Notes: a model not told the origin generated them from the sequence alone. Numbered from the stretch's first letter, positions 35,801-48,130 are shown. The stretch: DNA of 64,000 nt from Centroberyx gerrardi (GCF_048128805.1 NC_136000.1:10503354-10567353), one strand, 5' to 3'. Numbers and translations: made by a program.

Positions 35801-38800
35801 GCACTCTCCCCTGTCTCCAGGTGCGTGTGTCCAGTGTGTTTGGTAAAAATGGGGTGGTGGAGGACAGTGTGTTCTTCAGCTTGGACTCTCTGCTGCTGCC
35901 TGCCCACTACCGGCCTTTGCCAGGGGACTTGGTCAACCTGGTAATGGTGGAGAGCAGCCAGTCCTTCTACTGTTGGAGGGCCCTGTGCATGGCACCCTTC
36001 CTACAGATGTAATAACCATAGCCTTTGAACTAAGTTGTTTATAGTCAGAAGTGCATTAGTCTGTTCCATATAGGATAAAATTTTGATATAGATGATATGA
36101 CCCAGATCAACCTATAGAAACAGCTTTGTTTGTGGTGTTATTCTCTTTGCAGTGCGACTGCTGCTGCACCTCTCCCAGAGGCTGAGATCAAGAGCCTCCT
36201 GGAGGACAAAGGGGGGGTGGTTGTCACAGAATATGGCCAGTTTGGGGCTCTGCTGATGGGGGAGAGACGAGAGCTGGTGCTCTGGATACAGTGAGTGACT
36301 CATGCAAGAGCAAGAAAATTTCCACAATTCCTAAACTGAAACTACAATTGAAATACTAGTATTATTTAACCACATTCTGCTGTAAAATAGAAAGTGTAGT
36401 CCTTTTGTTTAGAGTTGCTCACTATCCAAAAAAATGTTTTTACCACTGCAACCTTCACTAGAACTGTTATTGGGACCAAAACGGTGACAGATATGGAACC
36501 AAATCTAGAAATGCCCCCAAGCTTATCTGGTCCATGAAATTTCAGAGGAAACAAAATAACTATGGGATACCTGTTATAGCAGGAAATTACTTTTTCCACC
36601 ACAACCACAATATATACTGAACAAAAATATGAATGCAACATGTAAAGGTTTGGTCCCATGTTTCATGAGTTAAAATATCCCATTACTCTTCCATGAAAAG
36701 ATTATTTTTCTGAAATCTTATGTACAACTTTGTTTACGTCCCTGTTACTGAGCATTTCTCCTTTGCCCAGAATTTCTCTCAAATGATTTTCTCATATGAA
36801 CTGTAACTGTATGAGTGTATAATCCCCCTTTCTCTCTTTCCAAACAGGAATAAAGGTTCAGAGACCCACAGGCTGAAGTGCTGTGAGTTTGCCGGCTGGG
36901 ACTCAGAAGAACAGTTCACCTTGGGTACAGGCAAAGAACATACCCAACCAAGACAGAAACAACACACATCGCAAACAGTCTGCTCGATGTCCGGGTCTGC
37001 TCTTGGGCCTCCAAAAGATCATGTCTGTGATGCAAAAGAGGTAGACAGAGAAAATGATGAGGCTCGACAGGAGACCCATTTCCCTGCTGCAAGGACAGAG
37101 GAAAGAGAGGTGGATATTGCACCAGGGGAGAGGCTGTCTGTTCTAGTGAGCTGCCAAGCAAAGTAAGTTTTTTTTTCTAAATCTTGTAGTAGCAATAGTA
37201 GAAATAACAGCAGTAGTTGTAGGAGTAATAGATCAAAAAGATAAATGTAGAATGGAAACCTGTTGGGTCAGCATAGCACTTAAGGCCTCTGGCTTCAACT
37301 CTATCCGGGCCTGCTGCCTTGCCATATAAAATTAATACTACTTACTGAGGCATCAAATGTCTCTGCGAGGATCTTGCTAGTGTGTTGTCTGGACAACTGA
37401 AATCCATGTGTGGGACTTTCCACTTGGCTCAGGAGCCTAGGGAGCTGTGCCGAGCTGCTGCTGCTGCGCTTCTCCTCTTTCACCATCGGGAGGCGCCTGG
37501 AGGTCACAGTGGGCAGTAAAGAGGAGCGCCTGCTGCAGCCCTGTGTGCCCTACACTCCCCATGATACTCGGCCGGCCCCTACAATGCCAACCCACGTGAT
37601 CACTGTCTCGGCTCCAAATGACCCTCCTAGGTATCACGACAACTGACAGTTTGATTACAATGTTAAATATCTAATCCTTGTTGCTGTGCATAGCCTGCAG
37701 TGAACAAAGCTGCTTTTATGCCATCCTAGTTTGATCTGCTCCTGCGGTTGGTACTTTTTCCTCTGTCTCTAAAACAAAGACCGTCATTCATAGTAAATGA
37801 ATTATTTGTCTAACCTCTTGTTGAGTTTGAGACTCACTTTCCCCCCTCCAGGCTCACTAAGCGGCGGCTGCCAAACTTCCTGGGTAACTACCCAGTGCCC
37901 CAGGCTGTGAGAGACTGTGTGGAAGCTCAGAGTGATGTGCTGGTGGTCCAGCCCTGCCTAGGAGAGGTGAGGTTGCCTGCGAGGATGTAGAGGTTTAGGT
38001 CAGTGGCTAGAATATTGTAATAACAATGACAGAGTAAGGGGTTGGACTTCCAGTTGGGTCCACCCATACAACATCCATCCATGGTACAATAAGGCACCTC
38101 AGATAAGAGTCCACCAAATGTCCTATATTTATTCTAGAAACATACACATTGATAATCAGCAAAAAGTCTTTTAGCAGACCTTTGATCCTAACAGAGGGAT
38201 CGTCTGGCCCTTTCAGTTTGAGCAGCAGGGTGATGTAGTAAATGAAAAGAACGTCCTTGCATGTGAGGACACAGATTAAAGCTCGATCAGCTCGAGGGCC
38301 GCTGATTTGCATCTGAAAACTACCCTCTGACTTCCCTGTAGAGGGGGGCAAGAAAAAATAGAATTTGCCTACGGGGATCAATAAAGTATCGCATTATCAT
38401 TCTCCTGCTGTCTCTTTATGCTCAGGTCCTGTCATCATCCAACATGCGTTCACGTTTCTCAGCCCTGCTGTGGCTGGAGGAGCTGCATGCAGAGAAGGAA
38501 CTGAAAGAGTTGACCATCACTGGAGCTCTCCTCAGGAAAGGAGGCGTCTACCTGCACCTAGAAGTCCTTGGCTTGGCCGAGGGCAGACCTAATGTCAATA
38601 TAGGTGAGGAGGCCTTAGGTACCTGTGCTCCACAGCCAATTTGGTAATGTTTTATTTTGCTAGATTTTTGTGCAATGCAATAAGAGACTAATCACGCCTG
38701 TTCTACAGGTGACAGAATTGCACTGAAGAAGCCTCAGAGTGGCGAAGTGGTAATGGAGTACATTGGCTATGTTACGGAGGTGGAGATTTTTTATACTTTT

Positions 38801-40116
38801 TTTGATATTTTTGAAGCATCTCTTAAAAGCCAACAATGTTGTTTTTCAATCTAGATTTCATCTAACAATGTGTTTTGACTCTCAGATCAATGATGAGGAT
38901 GTGAGTTTGAGAGTCAACTCAGACTTTCAGCACAGCTACCTAGGAGAGCCTCTTGATGTTGAATTCACTTACAACAGGTGAAAAAGGCGAAGGTCTTGCT
39001 TAATATCACCCTTTGGTTGCATTTACAGTACACCCTAATGAAATGTACTTCAGTTGGCCCAATACAAATTACCTGTGTTAATAATATAAGTATGTTGATT
39101 ATGTTTGCAATACCAGGCTGACCATGAGGCGGTGTCACAATGCACTTGACCAGACGAAGCATTTTGGGAAGCGTAAGTGGAGGTTTCATTTGGATTGCTG
39201 TACACATTGGAAGTCAACACGTTACCTGCATGTGTCTGAACACATATTTGAGACAATCTGGAGGACATGTGGGACATTCTACTATGCTAAACATGATGCA
39301 TTAAAATCTTGTTCATATCCTTGTTTGCAAAACATGGAGGTAACAACATGATTTCTGTTGTTGTGATCACACTGGCGAGCTAATTGGCAAAATTGCTAAT
39401 TGCTAGATGTTTACAACTTTAACTAGTGTCTCCAATTTTTGTTTACATTTGATGAAGTGAATTATACTTTTGCTGCTTATTTATACTGCAAAGCTTCACA
39501 CTATCATTCATATCCCATGATAGTTAATGTCAACAGTGGTCCACACAGACCCTGACTTATCTTTAATTTTCATCCTGCTTTCCAGTTCTGTTCCCCTCCA
39601 AAGTTACTGTCCAGGCCCCCCAGTGGAGAGGAAAGTGGGCAGATGAGCCAGACAAAAACAAAACCATGGAGGACAGTGAGGTGAAAAACAAAAAGGGAAA
39701 AAAAGACATGGATTCATTAAGCATAGTTTTTGACTGAGTGTAATTGTGTCTGAACACCAGGTGCCAACCATGGAAAATGGGGAGAAGCTTTCAAGCATTT
39801 CCGTCGACATGAAGTCAAAGGGCACACAGACTAAAGGTATTTGATTTTGGCTTTGGTGCAAACATCCCCTGTACTTACCAGATAACATTAAGAGCATCAC
39901 TGACAAATGAGGTGTGTTTGTTTGCTTCTAGATGGTAGACTGCCATCTAAACCCATCCCCAGCGAAGGGCACTTCTTCAACCCACAGCTCAATCTCCCTC
40001 AGAGGGAGGCCGTGAAGAGGATCCTGGCAGGAGAGTGCCGGCCCACCCCCTATGTGCTGTTTGGACCCCCAGGCACTGGCAAGACAATCACCCTTATAGA
40101 GGCCATACTGCAGGTA

Positions 40117-40153
<37 letters not shown>

Positions 40154-43100
40154 TATAACTGTCCTATCTAACAAAAAAATATTCTCAGATTTCGGTCAGA
40201 AAAAATCTTGTCAAATGGGGGTCCGTGGCCCTAATGTGGACTAAATTAGGAGTCCTTGAATGAAAAAGGTTGAAAATCACTGCACTATAGAATACAGCAA
40301 CTCATCAGGTCTTAACCTCAAGCCATGTGTTCTTAAGTACGCAGTACATCCAAGATCTTCTCTTTTTAGCCCCGCGATAGCAGGGGCTCTATGGATGGTA
40401 TTGTCGGTCGGTCTGTTCACCACTTTATGGGTCACATGGCCCGCAGGGAGTTAGACTGCAGACTTTCAAGCGGGAGACCCGAGTTCAATTCCCGACAGAG
40501 ACGCTTCCACAAATTCTTTGTCGCAGGGCTGTTAGACTTTTAGTCTTATTTATTTTTAAAGGTACTTATGCTGTCAGTATTTCATCTGATTTATGTGAAA
40601 CTAACTCCCATTCTAGTCCCCTGCTTGAGTGATTTCATTCTGTCTTCCCACATCCCAGTTGTACCATTTTCTGCCCAGTAGCCGGGTACTGGTGTGCACC
40701 CCGTCCAACAGTGCTGCTGACCTCATCTGCATCCGTCTACATGACAGTGGCTTCTTGCATGCTGCCAGTTTAGCCCGCGTCAACGCCTCCTCTAGGCAGG
40801 AAGAGGTATTGCAGAGCATCAAGAAAATGCAATTCACTGTGCTGTGCCTTTGGTTACAGAAAAGTAACGTATGTATGGTCAAAGGGAAAATCAAGATTTG
40901 CTAACATATGCTATTTGGATGCTATTTCCAGACTACTTCATAGTTGGGATAAAAACGGTTCATTTCCCAGTTGGAATTGAACCTCATACCCTGGCAGTGT
41001 TAGTGCCATGCTCTGTCATATTGATGTATACAAGAGCATTTTCATGCCGTGCTCTTTCCACTGAACTACACAGGATAATTTGCTAAAATCACAGTTGTCA
41101 AGATCTTGAAGTAATACTGATTATTTTATTTTTCTTTGGGTCGTTATTTTTCCCTAGTTCATCCCAGAAATGCTGAGGCAGTACTCGAGGGCAGGAGAGG
41201 ACATCCGCCATGCCTCCTTCCACAGGATTGTGGTCAGCACCTGTTCCAGCGCTGGCATGTTCCACAATATTGGACTGCAGTAAGGCCCGGATCGTAGCAG
41301 AGATAGGGGTCAACAATTAAAATGAGCAGCTTTCTCTCCCCTCTTTCCCCTAATTTAGACTCAGCTTGCTAACTGTGGGTTTGTGTTTCTCCTCAGAGTG
41401 GGTCATTTCACCCACGTGTTCCTGGACGAAGCCGGCCAGGCCACAGAGCCTGAGTCCCTGATCCCCATGAGCCTTGTATCCGAGAGAGACGGACAGGTCG
41501 GAACAAACAAACACACAAACACACAGACACACTGACTACATTGAAACCCTAACTGTCACCACTACATGCTTAACTTTAACCCTTACCTTAATATAAACCA
41601 AATCCAAATTTCTAACCTTAACCCTAAACTCAATCCCCACCTAGGGCTGCACAATATTTACAAAAATGCATATTGTGATTATTTTGCTGAATATTGCAAT
41701 ACAGTATACAGACACAGATTTTTTAATTTTGGGGATTTTTCAGCAAACAAGAAACTGAGATGATGTTGCCTAATATCTGCTGTATTTTAATACAATCAAC
41801 GATTTTTTTTATAATGTGAAATGTAATTTGGCTCAGCACCAAAATACCATGTTTAGGAGTCCATTTTGAGCTGCTACTACTCAGATAAAATAATTGCAGC
41901 CTCTTGAAATTGGAAACTGAAGTAGTTGGTATTTAATTTTTTTATTTTTTATTTTTTATTAAATTGTGCAGCCCTAGCCCCAACCCTAATATAGTCAAGC
42001 TGAAGAAAATATATTCACCCCGCAATGCTTCCAAAACCCATTCACCTTTGCCAGAGTACACCATAAAGGTCTTCCTCCAGAGAAGAACTTGATGGCACAC
42101 CATACTCTGATTGAATGATTTATAATGACCTGTTGTTTCTCCACCCCTACTTAGATAGTGTTGGCTGGAGACCCCTGTCAGCTGGGTCCAGTGGTGAAAT
42201 CCAAGCTGGCATCTGCCTTTGGCCTGGGAGTGTCCTTGCTGGAGAGGCTGATGGCCAACCCCCTGTACTCCAGAGAAGAGTGGGGATACAACCCTAAGCT
42301 GGTTGGTGCATCGCATACAAAAGCCTATTGTTTTTACAGCTATGGCATGGTGCCACATGCAGCATATTTACCCAGCATTATATCATTTTCAAAGTAATTG
42401 TGATACCTTGGTATAATTACGGTGAGACCATGGCCGAGGCAGGTTTTCAGTAATTATACTTATGTCACAAAATGAATGTGGTAATGATTTATTGATGCTA
42501 AAATGCTATATGTAGTGCCTTTTTAAAAAAAAAAACAAAAAAAAAACTGAGAAACATAAGTTACTACTAGAATGCAGACTACACTGACTGTTTATTTTTT
42601 CAACGTAGATTATTTGCAGTATAACAGTATAACGATTTGCATAGCAAAGTCAGAATAATAGAATGCACTATATCGCAGAACATATGTGTTGTACCTATCT
42701 TCATTCTAAATCTGATGTCTTTACTACCACAGGTAACCAAGCTCATCTACAACTACCGTTCCCACGAGGCCCTGCTCAGGCTGCCCTCCAGGCTCTTCTA
42801 CCAGGGGGAGCTGTGTGTTAGAGCCCCCAGGGCCATAGTGGACTCCCTCTGCCAGTGGAAGCGCCTGCCCAAAAAGGGCTTCCCACTCCTCTTCCATGGT
42901 GTCAGGGTGAGGGCTCTTAAGTTTAAAGTATGGCTGCGCTCTTGCAGTTCTGAACCAAAATAAATGTTAACAATAAAAGCCTGTTTTGTGTCAAGAGTTA
43001 CAAATGTGTATCTGTATATCTGTATTTTGACGTTGTATACGACGCGCTGTTAGCAGGCCTGTTGTTAATGCATGCGTGCATTTTCCATAGTCTTTTTCAG

Positions 43101-46100
43101 GGCTGGGTGAGGGTTCTTGGATGGTTTTTTTTGTTTGTTTGTTTTTAAGCCTCATTTGTCTCGCTTCTGCTCTGTTCCTTTTTTCTGCCTTGTCCTCCTT
43201 ATTGCTTAGGCATGCTGCTCCATTCCTACTCCTGCAACCATTTTGCCATTATGGAATTGATAGTCTTATCCCACAATCCCACAGTTGGATGCTAGAAGCC
43301 TATTAATTAAAGTCTCATTTGGGTTGTTGGCTTTGCGTTCTTGCCACACCAGAAATGTGTTCCATTTCTTTTCCTCCCTCGCTGTGTGGAAATGTGTGCT
43401 TGTATTTACAGCCTAATAAACTATGTGCACTGTATGAAATGGATCTAAAAATAGTTGTAAAACCAGGCTGCCATGGTGGATTAATGATGTGATTAATTGA
43501 TCTGTGAAATTTGTTGCGAATGCCCATTCCTGTGCTTTTCCTCTATTTATGCTCCCTCTCTGTCTATCCTAACTGCTACCTCACTCTCTTTCTTTCAACT
43601 TCCACTGTGTTTCTTTCTATTTAATCTAGAGATGACCCCCAGCTCCAGTCACTTGGGTATTCAAGTCCCCCATTAATGCCAGTGAATTTACTCTCCCCCC
43701 AGGGCACAGAAATGAGGGAGGGTAACAACCCGTCGTGGTTCAACCCAGGAGAGGCTGTGCAGGTCATGCTATACTGCTGCCAGCTGGCCAAGAAGCTCTA
43801 CAACCCTGTGGACGCCTCTGACATAGGCATCATCGCCCCTTACAAGAAACAAGTAAGCCTGCACAGCTTTTCTGTGCTTTTTGGTGTCAGTTCTGTTATT
43901 AAAGCTATAGAGGAAGTGGGATCTCTTTTGTAAGCAAATCACTCATTATTTCTCATACTATCCCCCAAGGTGGCTTAAATGGCTTCTCAACAGTTGGTCG
44001 GTTTGTTCAAACAGTGTAATGGTTCAGATGGAGCCCTGAAGTCTCTCCCATATCTGTTTTTGCTCTCCAGTCGGAGAAGATCCGTGTGCTGCTGGGCAGG
44101 GTGGGCCTGTCCGACATCAAGGTGGGGTCTGTGGAGGAGTTCCAGGGACAAGAGTTCCTGGTCATCATCATGTCCACGGTAAGTGAAACCAGAATATGGG
44201 TAATATGAGTTCAGAACATCAGAATGAGCTTTGTTCCAAAACGAGATATCCACCATTTAACAAGTACAGGTCCTGTATAGCCCTACAGCACATTTGTGGT
44301 GATGAGGTATAGTTGTTTTTTAATACAAGGTGAGAATTGTGGAAGGTGTGTGAAAATTCACAGCTAACATGTGAAGATTCATAGCTAAGCTTCAATTTTC
44401 ACAATACATCCTTTCATTAGATACTGCTCAGCAGGAAGCAGGTATGCTTTGTAGAAAATGATTTTCTGAAGTGCTGTAAACCATGACAAGATTTGTGTCT
44501 CTGAAGTGTGACTAACCTGAATTTGCTTCCTAATGCCGATGGTGTTGTAGTGATAGCACCCCAGGAGGAAAATGATTGATATCATAAAATACAAAACTCT
44601 ACAAAAATACTAAAACTGAATAAACTGCATGTAGTTCTTTTTTCAAAAATGGACATACAGTGTTTTGGTGCACAACTTTTGATATATTTTAATTACCAAG
44701 TATAATACATGTACATGAGTTGTCTTTGGTGATATTGGTCAATTGTCATTTCTCGCACATGACAGGACCTCAAACACAGTGCAAAATGTATAACAGTGGA
44801 AAACATACTGTATATCATTGTGTAGCTGTGTGTGTTCAAGCAGCATGGCATACAATATGGTTGCAGCTGTAGAGAAGTGTAATGAACAACAAATAATGCA
44901 TTGGCCTAGTGAACCGTGTCCATTCATACATGCCCAGAAAGGCTACACCTATATTTTTGTGAATGTCATACTGTATGTATGAATGACTATCATTATTTGT
45001 CTGTGTACAAAGGGTAGAGACTGAAGAATGTGGTGAGTAGCTTGTGAGATGACTAAACTCTGTCATGATATCTCTGGCTCCTCCTGGTGGACTTAAGTAA
45101 ATGAAGACACACACAAACTGTTCTTTTGTTTAACCTGATAGCACTACAGGTTTGGCAGATTATTTCATGTAGTCATTTTTTAAGCCATAGAATTGTATCG
45201 AATTCCTTCAAAAGGGACCAGTGGTATGATCACCTGTTTGTAAAGTTCTACTTTCTGCAGCAGCATTGAAATGTGGGGTTTTGGCATGGCATTTGAAGCT
45301 TATATCATTTGCCACATTCATATGATCGAGAATCAGGCAAGGAAACCTAACATTTTTTCATCCAGTTGCAACATCTGCTACATCCCAAAGTTCACCAGCC
45401 ATTTTCACTTCTTTACCAGCCAACTAGATTTGTAGGAGAAATGATGACTGGCATAGTTTAGGACTTACCAGCTGCAGCAAAAATTTACCGACATTGTGCT
45501 GGTGTCCCGGCAGACAGGTTTTGGTACTTTGCATGGTACGTTGCTTAGAAACAGAAAGTTTTGGATGGTGAACGAGTGTGTTGAGCGTAAGCATCGGTCA
45601 TAACTTTCCCTCTGTCTACCCCTTTATATGGCAATTTTCCTTAATTTATTTCATTATGTTATTCTCATAATGTAGGTGCGCTCTAACGAATTGGTACAGA
45701 GTGATGATTTGCAGAGCGTGCTTGGCTTTCTGGCCAACCCCAAACGCTTCAATGTGGCTGTCACTCGGCCCAAAGCCCTGCTGATAATCGTTGGAAACCC
45801 CCACATTCTCATTATGGTAAGTGACAAAACCCTTCACTGGTTCCTATGTTTCAGAAAATATGTTTAAGTGTTGCTACACAGCTAGTGCAGAGTGTACTTT
45901 TGAATATCTTTATTTTTTTTCCAGGACCCATGCTTCAGGGCTCTTCTGCAGTACTGCTTCGACAACAGGGCATTCCTGGGCTGTGACCCCCCTCCCTCCC
46001 TGAGAGCCTCTCACATGTAGGCTTAGACTGATTGCCCATCATCGACTCTTTATTCATTATAGAGATTCATGATAGTCATGATAGGCTATTGGGTTCAAAG

Positions 46101-46665
46101 CTGGCTCAGTTAGAGGTGCATCTCAGCATTACTGCCAAGCCAAAGTTTTGTAGGAACTAGAGGTTGCTGCCTGTTTAGGACTGCATAGTTCAAGTAAATT
46201 GCATTGAAAACTTCATAAATTCGTAAATCAGACAGAGAACACTGAGTCTGTGTGAACACCGACTTTAAGTACACTTTTGTTCAAGTAAAATTTAATCTGC
46301 ATGCAAGAAGTTGGTATGATTTCATGGAAAGTATGGAATTTCCAATTTACTTGTTCTATGTTTTCTCCTGCTTCGAGTTTCAGATGGGTGGGCTTGCCAC
46401 TTTTTGCAAAACAGTGAGTGCTAGAAAGTTTAGATGACCACAAGTATGTGAAAATCATTTAGCATACTTTTGTGATTGACAATTTATTTGACACTAACAA
46501 CTCTGTTATTGTGAGATGTGGTGAACCCCACTCATCTGGTACTCCAAGCAGGTTAAAACCAACACTAAGAATATTTGCAACTACTGTTTGACTCAGGTTT
46601 GGTCATTAATGACTCCAGTTCATTTCTACTCCTACAGATCTGCAGATGAGCAGAAGACCTCATGA
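32887..46665 (+). CDS. mov10l1: MOV10-like 1, piRNA-pathway RNA helicase
   Basis: Exons joined in phase: 32887-32983, 33134-33321, 34424-34583, 35465-35577, 35821-36008, 36153-36290, 36848-37162, 37433-37630, 37852-37966, 38426-38603, 38709-38779, 38886-38977, 39117-39172, 39586-39680, 39761-39836, 39932-40113, 40659-40805, 41158-41279, 41397-41496, 42155-42301, 42733-42906, 43703-43852, 44071-44178, 45676-45816, 45925-46016 and 46638-46665. The product is about 1,156 aa (human about 1,211). The N-terminal half carries the family words DYGMIDD and [14 protein letters not shown]. The SF1 UPF1-like helicase core has Walker A GPPGTGKT (about 738-745), DEAG (about 854-857), [22 protein letters not shown] and VAVTRPKA, all intact. 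In mouse MOV10L1 binds Piwi proteins and feeds piRNA precursors into processing in germ cells. Plain MOV10 is excluded by the N-terminal half. The last exon is uncertain; see findings. Confidence 0.95.
33322..35464 (+). other. mov10l1 introns 2 and 3 (around exon 34424-34583)
   Basis: Intron 2 (33,322-34,423) is AT-rich with no repeat recognised. Intron 3 (34,584-35,464) ends in a copy of an unnamed dispersed repeat at 35,215-35,405. No coding signal beyond the listed exon. Confidence 0.7.
35215..35405 (+). repeat. Unnamed dispersed repeat, copy A
   Basis: It shares ordered words with 45,330-45,505 in another intron of the same gene: TTCACCAGCCA, CAACTAGATTT, GATGA(T/C)TGG and CAAAAATTTAC-like. 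Both copies are in the same orientation. The GGCCACAGTGGCTGCT core is a motif widespread in fish DNA. Confidence 0.6.
36612..36780 (+). mobile_element. Fragment of a common fish non-autonomous DNA transposon
   Basis: Begins TATACTGAACAAAAATATGA, then CCCATGTTTCATGAG and CCCTGTTACTGAGCATTTCT. These words in this order characterise a very widespread fish repeat. Only one end is present. It lies in mov10l1 intron 6, ending about 70 bases before exon 7. Confidence 0.65.
38335..38400 (+). repeat. LINE/SINE-type 3' tail fragment
   Basis: The sequence GCCTACGGGGATCAATAAAG followed by TATC resembles the 3' tail shared by fish L2/CR1-type retroposons and their SINEs. The upstream 300 bases (mov10l1 intron 9) show no reverse transcriptase. 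Confidence 0.4.
40118..40150. repeat. (AC)n array abutting the mov10l1 Walker A exon donor
   Basis: Sixteen AC units begin four nucleotides after the GT donor at 40114, in the sense of the transcript. Confidence 0.95.
40369..40555 (+). mobile_element. tRNA-derived SINE-like element
   Basis: The segment contains a tRNA-like 3' half, CGGGAGACCCGAGTTCAATT then CCCG, with a B-box match at about 40,481-40,493. It is preceded by a GTCGGTCGGTCTGTTCACC block found in fish repeats. It lies in mov10l1 intron 16, in sense orientation. Confidence 0.5.
41641..41977. mobile_element. hAT-like MITE
   Basis: Terminal inverted repeats CTAGGGCTGCACAAT and ATTGTGCAGCCCTAG bound a 337-bp AT-rich segment with no coding capacity. 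The flanks are CCCCACC on the left and CCCCAACC on the right, a near-duplication consistent with an 8-bp hAT-type target site. It sits in mov10l1 intron 19. Confidence 0.75.
42302..43702 (+). other. mov10l1 introns 20 and 21 (around exon 42733-42906)
   Basis: Intron 20 contains a short repeat fragment (42,471-42,525) ending in an A-rich tail. Intron 21 (42,907-43,702) shows nothing recognisable. No coding signal beyond the listed exon. Confidence 0.7.
42471..42525 (+). repeat. Short dispersed repeat fragment, copy 2
   Basis: Matches 32,262-32,320 in the intergenic region. The following poly(A) (42,525-42,546) suggests a retroposon 3' end. Confidence 0.45.
44690..44880 (+). repeat. Unnamed dispersed repeat, copy 1
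   Basis: Shares ordered words with 47,745-47,975: TCTTGGTGA-like near the start, then TAGCT(G/A)TGTG... and CAAGCAGCATGGCATACA against GAGCAGCTTGGCATACAGTA near the end. Same orientation in both. Confidence 0.55.
45330..45505 (+). repeat. Unnamed dispersed repeat, copy B
   Basis: Second copy of the unit at 35,215-35,405, same orientation, diverged by substitutions and small gaps. Confidence 0.6.
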
Positions 46666-46895
46666 GTGGATGGTCCTCACTAATGGCGATCTACCTCCAC
46701 TCCTCAGGACTTGCCTGTGTTATTGTGCTCTACTGAAAAGTTATTTTCTTTCTTCACATTTCCATGACTTGGCTTTCTGTTGACTGTTCCCACAGTGAGC
46801 AGCAACTGTCTTTTAATCAGTGTCAACTGAATTGGTTTACAAAAAGAACTTTCTTGTTTCTGTATGAGCCAAATGCAATTCCACTGGGTGGTAGA

Positions 46896-46901
46896 AATAA
46901 A
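46896..46901 (+). terminator. mov10l1 polyadenylation signal
   Basis: A perfect AATAAA lies 230 bases downstream of the alternative last exon's stop and 880 bases after the in-line stop. Confidence 0.7.
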
Positions 46902-47744
46902 GACTCATGCACATTGCACAATTTTTTCTTTATCTTGTGTTATTAAGCTGATGTGCTTGACTATGCGTATGATTTTCAATTACGCTGTCCCAGATTTAGG
47001 GTAAATTACTGTATTATGTCATAGCAGTTCTGCTATGTTCATTTGCAAACGGTGTATGATAATGAAATGATTTGGCTTTAAAGGAGTAGTCACGTCCCTG
47101 ATATTGGCAGAGGCAAGTTCCCAGTGCTTTAGTGTCCAGGCAAGCTGCAATACATTTTGTATGATTCATATTCAGCCCCTTGGTGCAAAAGGAAATAATT
47201 GGCTTTAACACAGCAGTGTAACTTTAAGTATATTGAGTGTCTTATCCTGGTTTAGCATGGGGAGTGGATCTACAGATGTCTGCGAGAGCCAGGGTGAGTT
47301 GTCTGCACACCTCGGCGTGGCAGCGTCTGCCCACAAGGCCCGGAGACTGGATGTGACAATTGAGTGCTACTGACTGCACAGGGACTGTCAGCCCTGGTGG
47401 AGCCCAGCAGGATGGAGGGGGGGGAGGGAGGGGTGGAGGGAACAGAAAAGAGGCAAATGGGGGGGCTAAATCTCTTCAGTCAATGAGTCTCTAATGCGCA
47501 GGGAGGAGACAGCTTTTATCTGAGTATACCGAGCTACAAGGGAGCCCAGCTCAGACACCCAAACCCCCCACCCCTCCTACCCAAACACACCTCTGCCTTT
47601 GATGTAGGTCTCAGGTGTTTGTTTGGCTGTCCCATTCTGGAACGGAGACTATACTGTCTTTAAGCACAGGCTCCAGTGCAAGATTGTGAAATAGATCCTG
47701 GCAGCACTGAATTGGAATATGTTTTTTAATTGCAAAGTACAACA

Positions 47745-47975
47745 ATAAATACACAGGAGTATGTCTTGGTGACATGGGTGCAGAACAAATTCACTTATAG
47801 CTTAGTGGGTTATAGTACATTTTGACACTTGGAACAAGGACAATAGGACCTTGCATATAGTACAGAGGGACAGTGGAATACATAAAACGGACAGTAGACT
47901 ATGCATATTGCCAAATATGCATTCAATATTCTATAGCTATGTGAATTTGAGCAGCTTGGCATACAGTAGCAAAGA
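47745..47975 (+). repeat. Unnamed dispersed repeat, copy 2
   Basis: Homologous by ordered shared words to 44,690-44,880; 3 kb apart in the same orientation. Could be two insertions or an old segmental copy. Confidence 0.55.
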
Positions 47976-48130
47976 AACAAAATGTGTGTAATATAGTGAC
48001 AGAATATGTTGGTCCACTACAATGAAGTAATTATGTTTAAAGGTTCAATGTTGGTTTGGATAGGTATTTGAATTTTTCTTTTTTAAGGGAGTTTGGGCAG
48101 TCCAGTTGATCAGTGTTTAATAAAGCTGAG

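Larger units (their letters stand above)
44179..45675 (+). other. mov10l1 intron 23
   Basis: The longest intron of the gene. It contains two unnamed dispersed repeats: 44,690-44,880 (copy of a unit at 47,745-47,975) and 45,330-45,505 (copy of 35,215-35,405). No coding signal. Confidence 0.7.

Noticed and set aside
38007-38381. 124-codon minus-strand frame in mov10l1 intron 9
   Set aside because: It overlaps a retroposon-like 3' tail and shows no reverse transcriptase or other domain.
40806-40904. Extension of mov10l1 exon 17 through the in-frame sequence after 40,805
   Set aside because: The GAG|gtattg donor at 40,805 joins in phase to exon 18 and keeps the family spacing; the extension has no family similarity.
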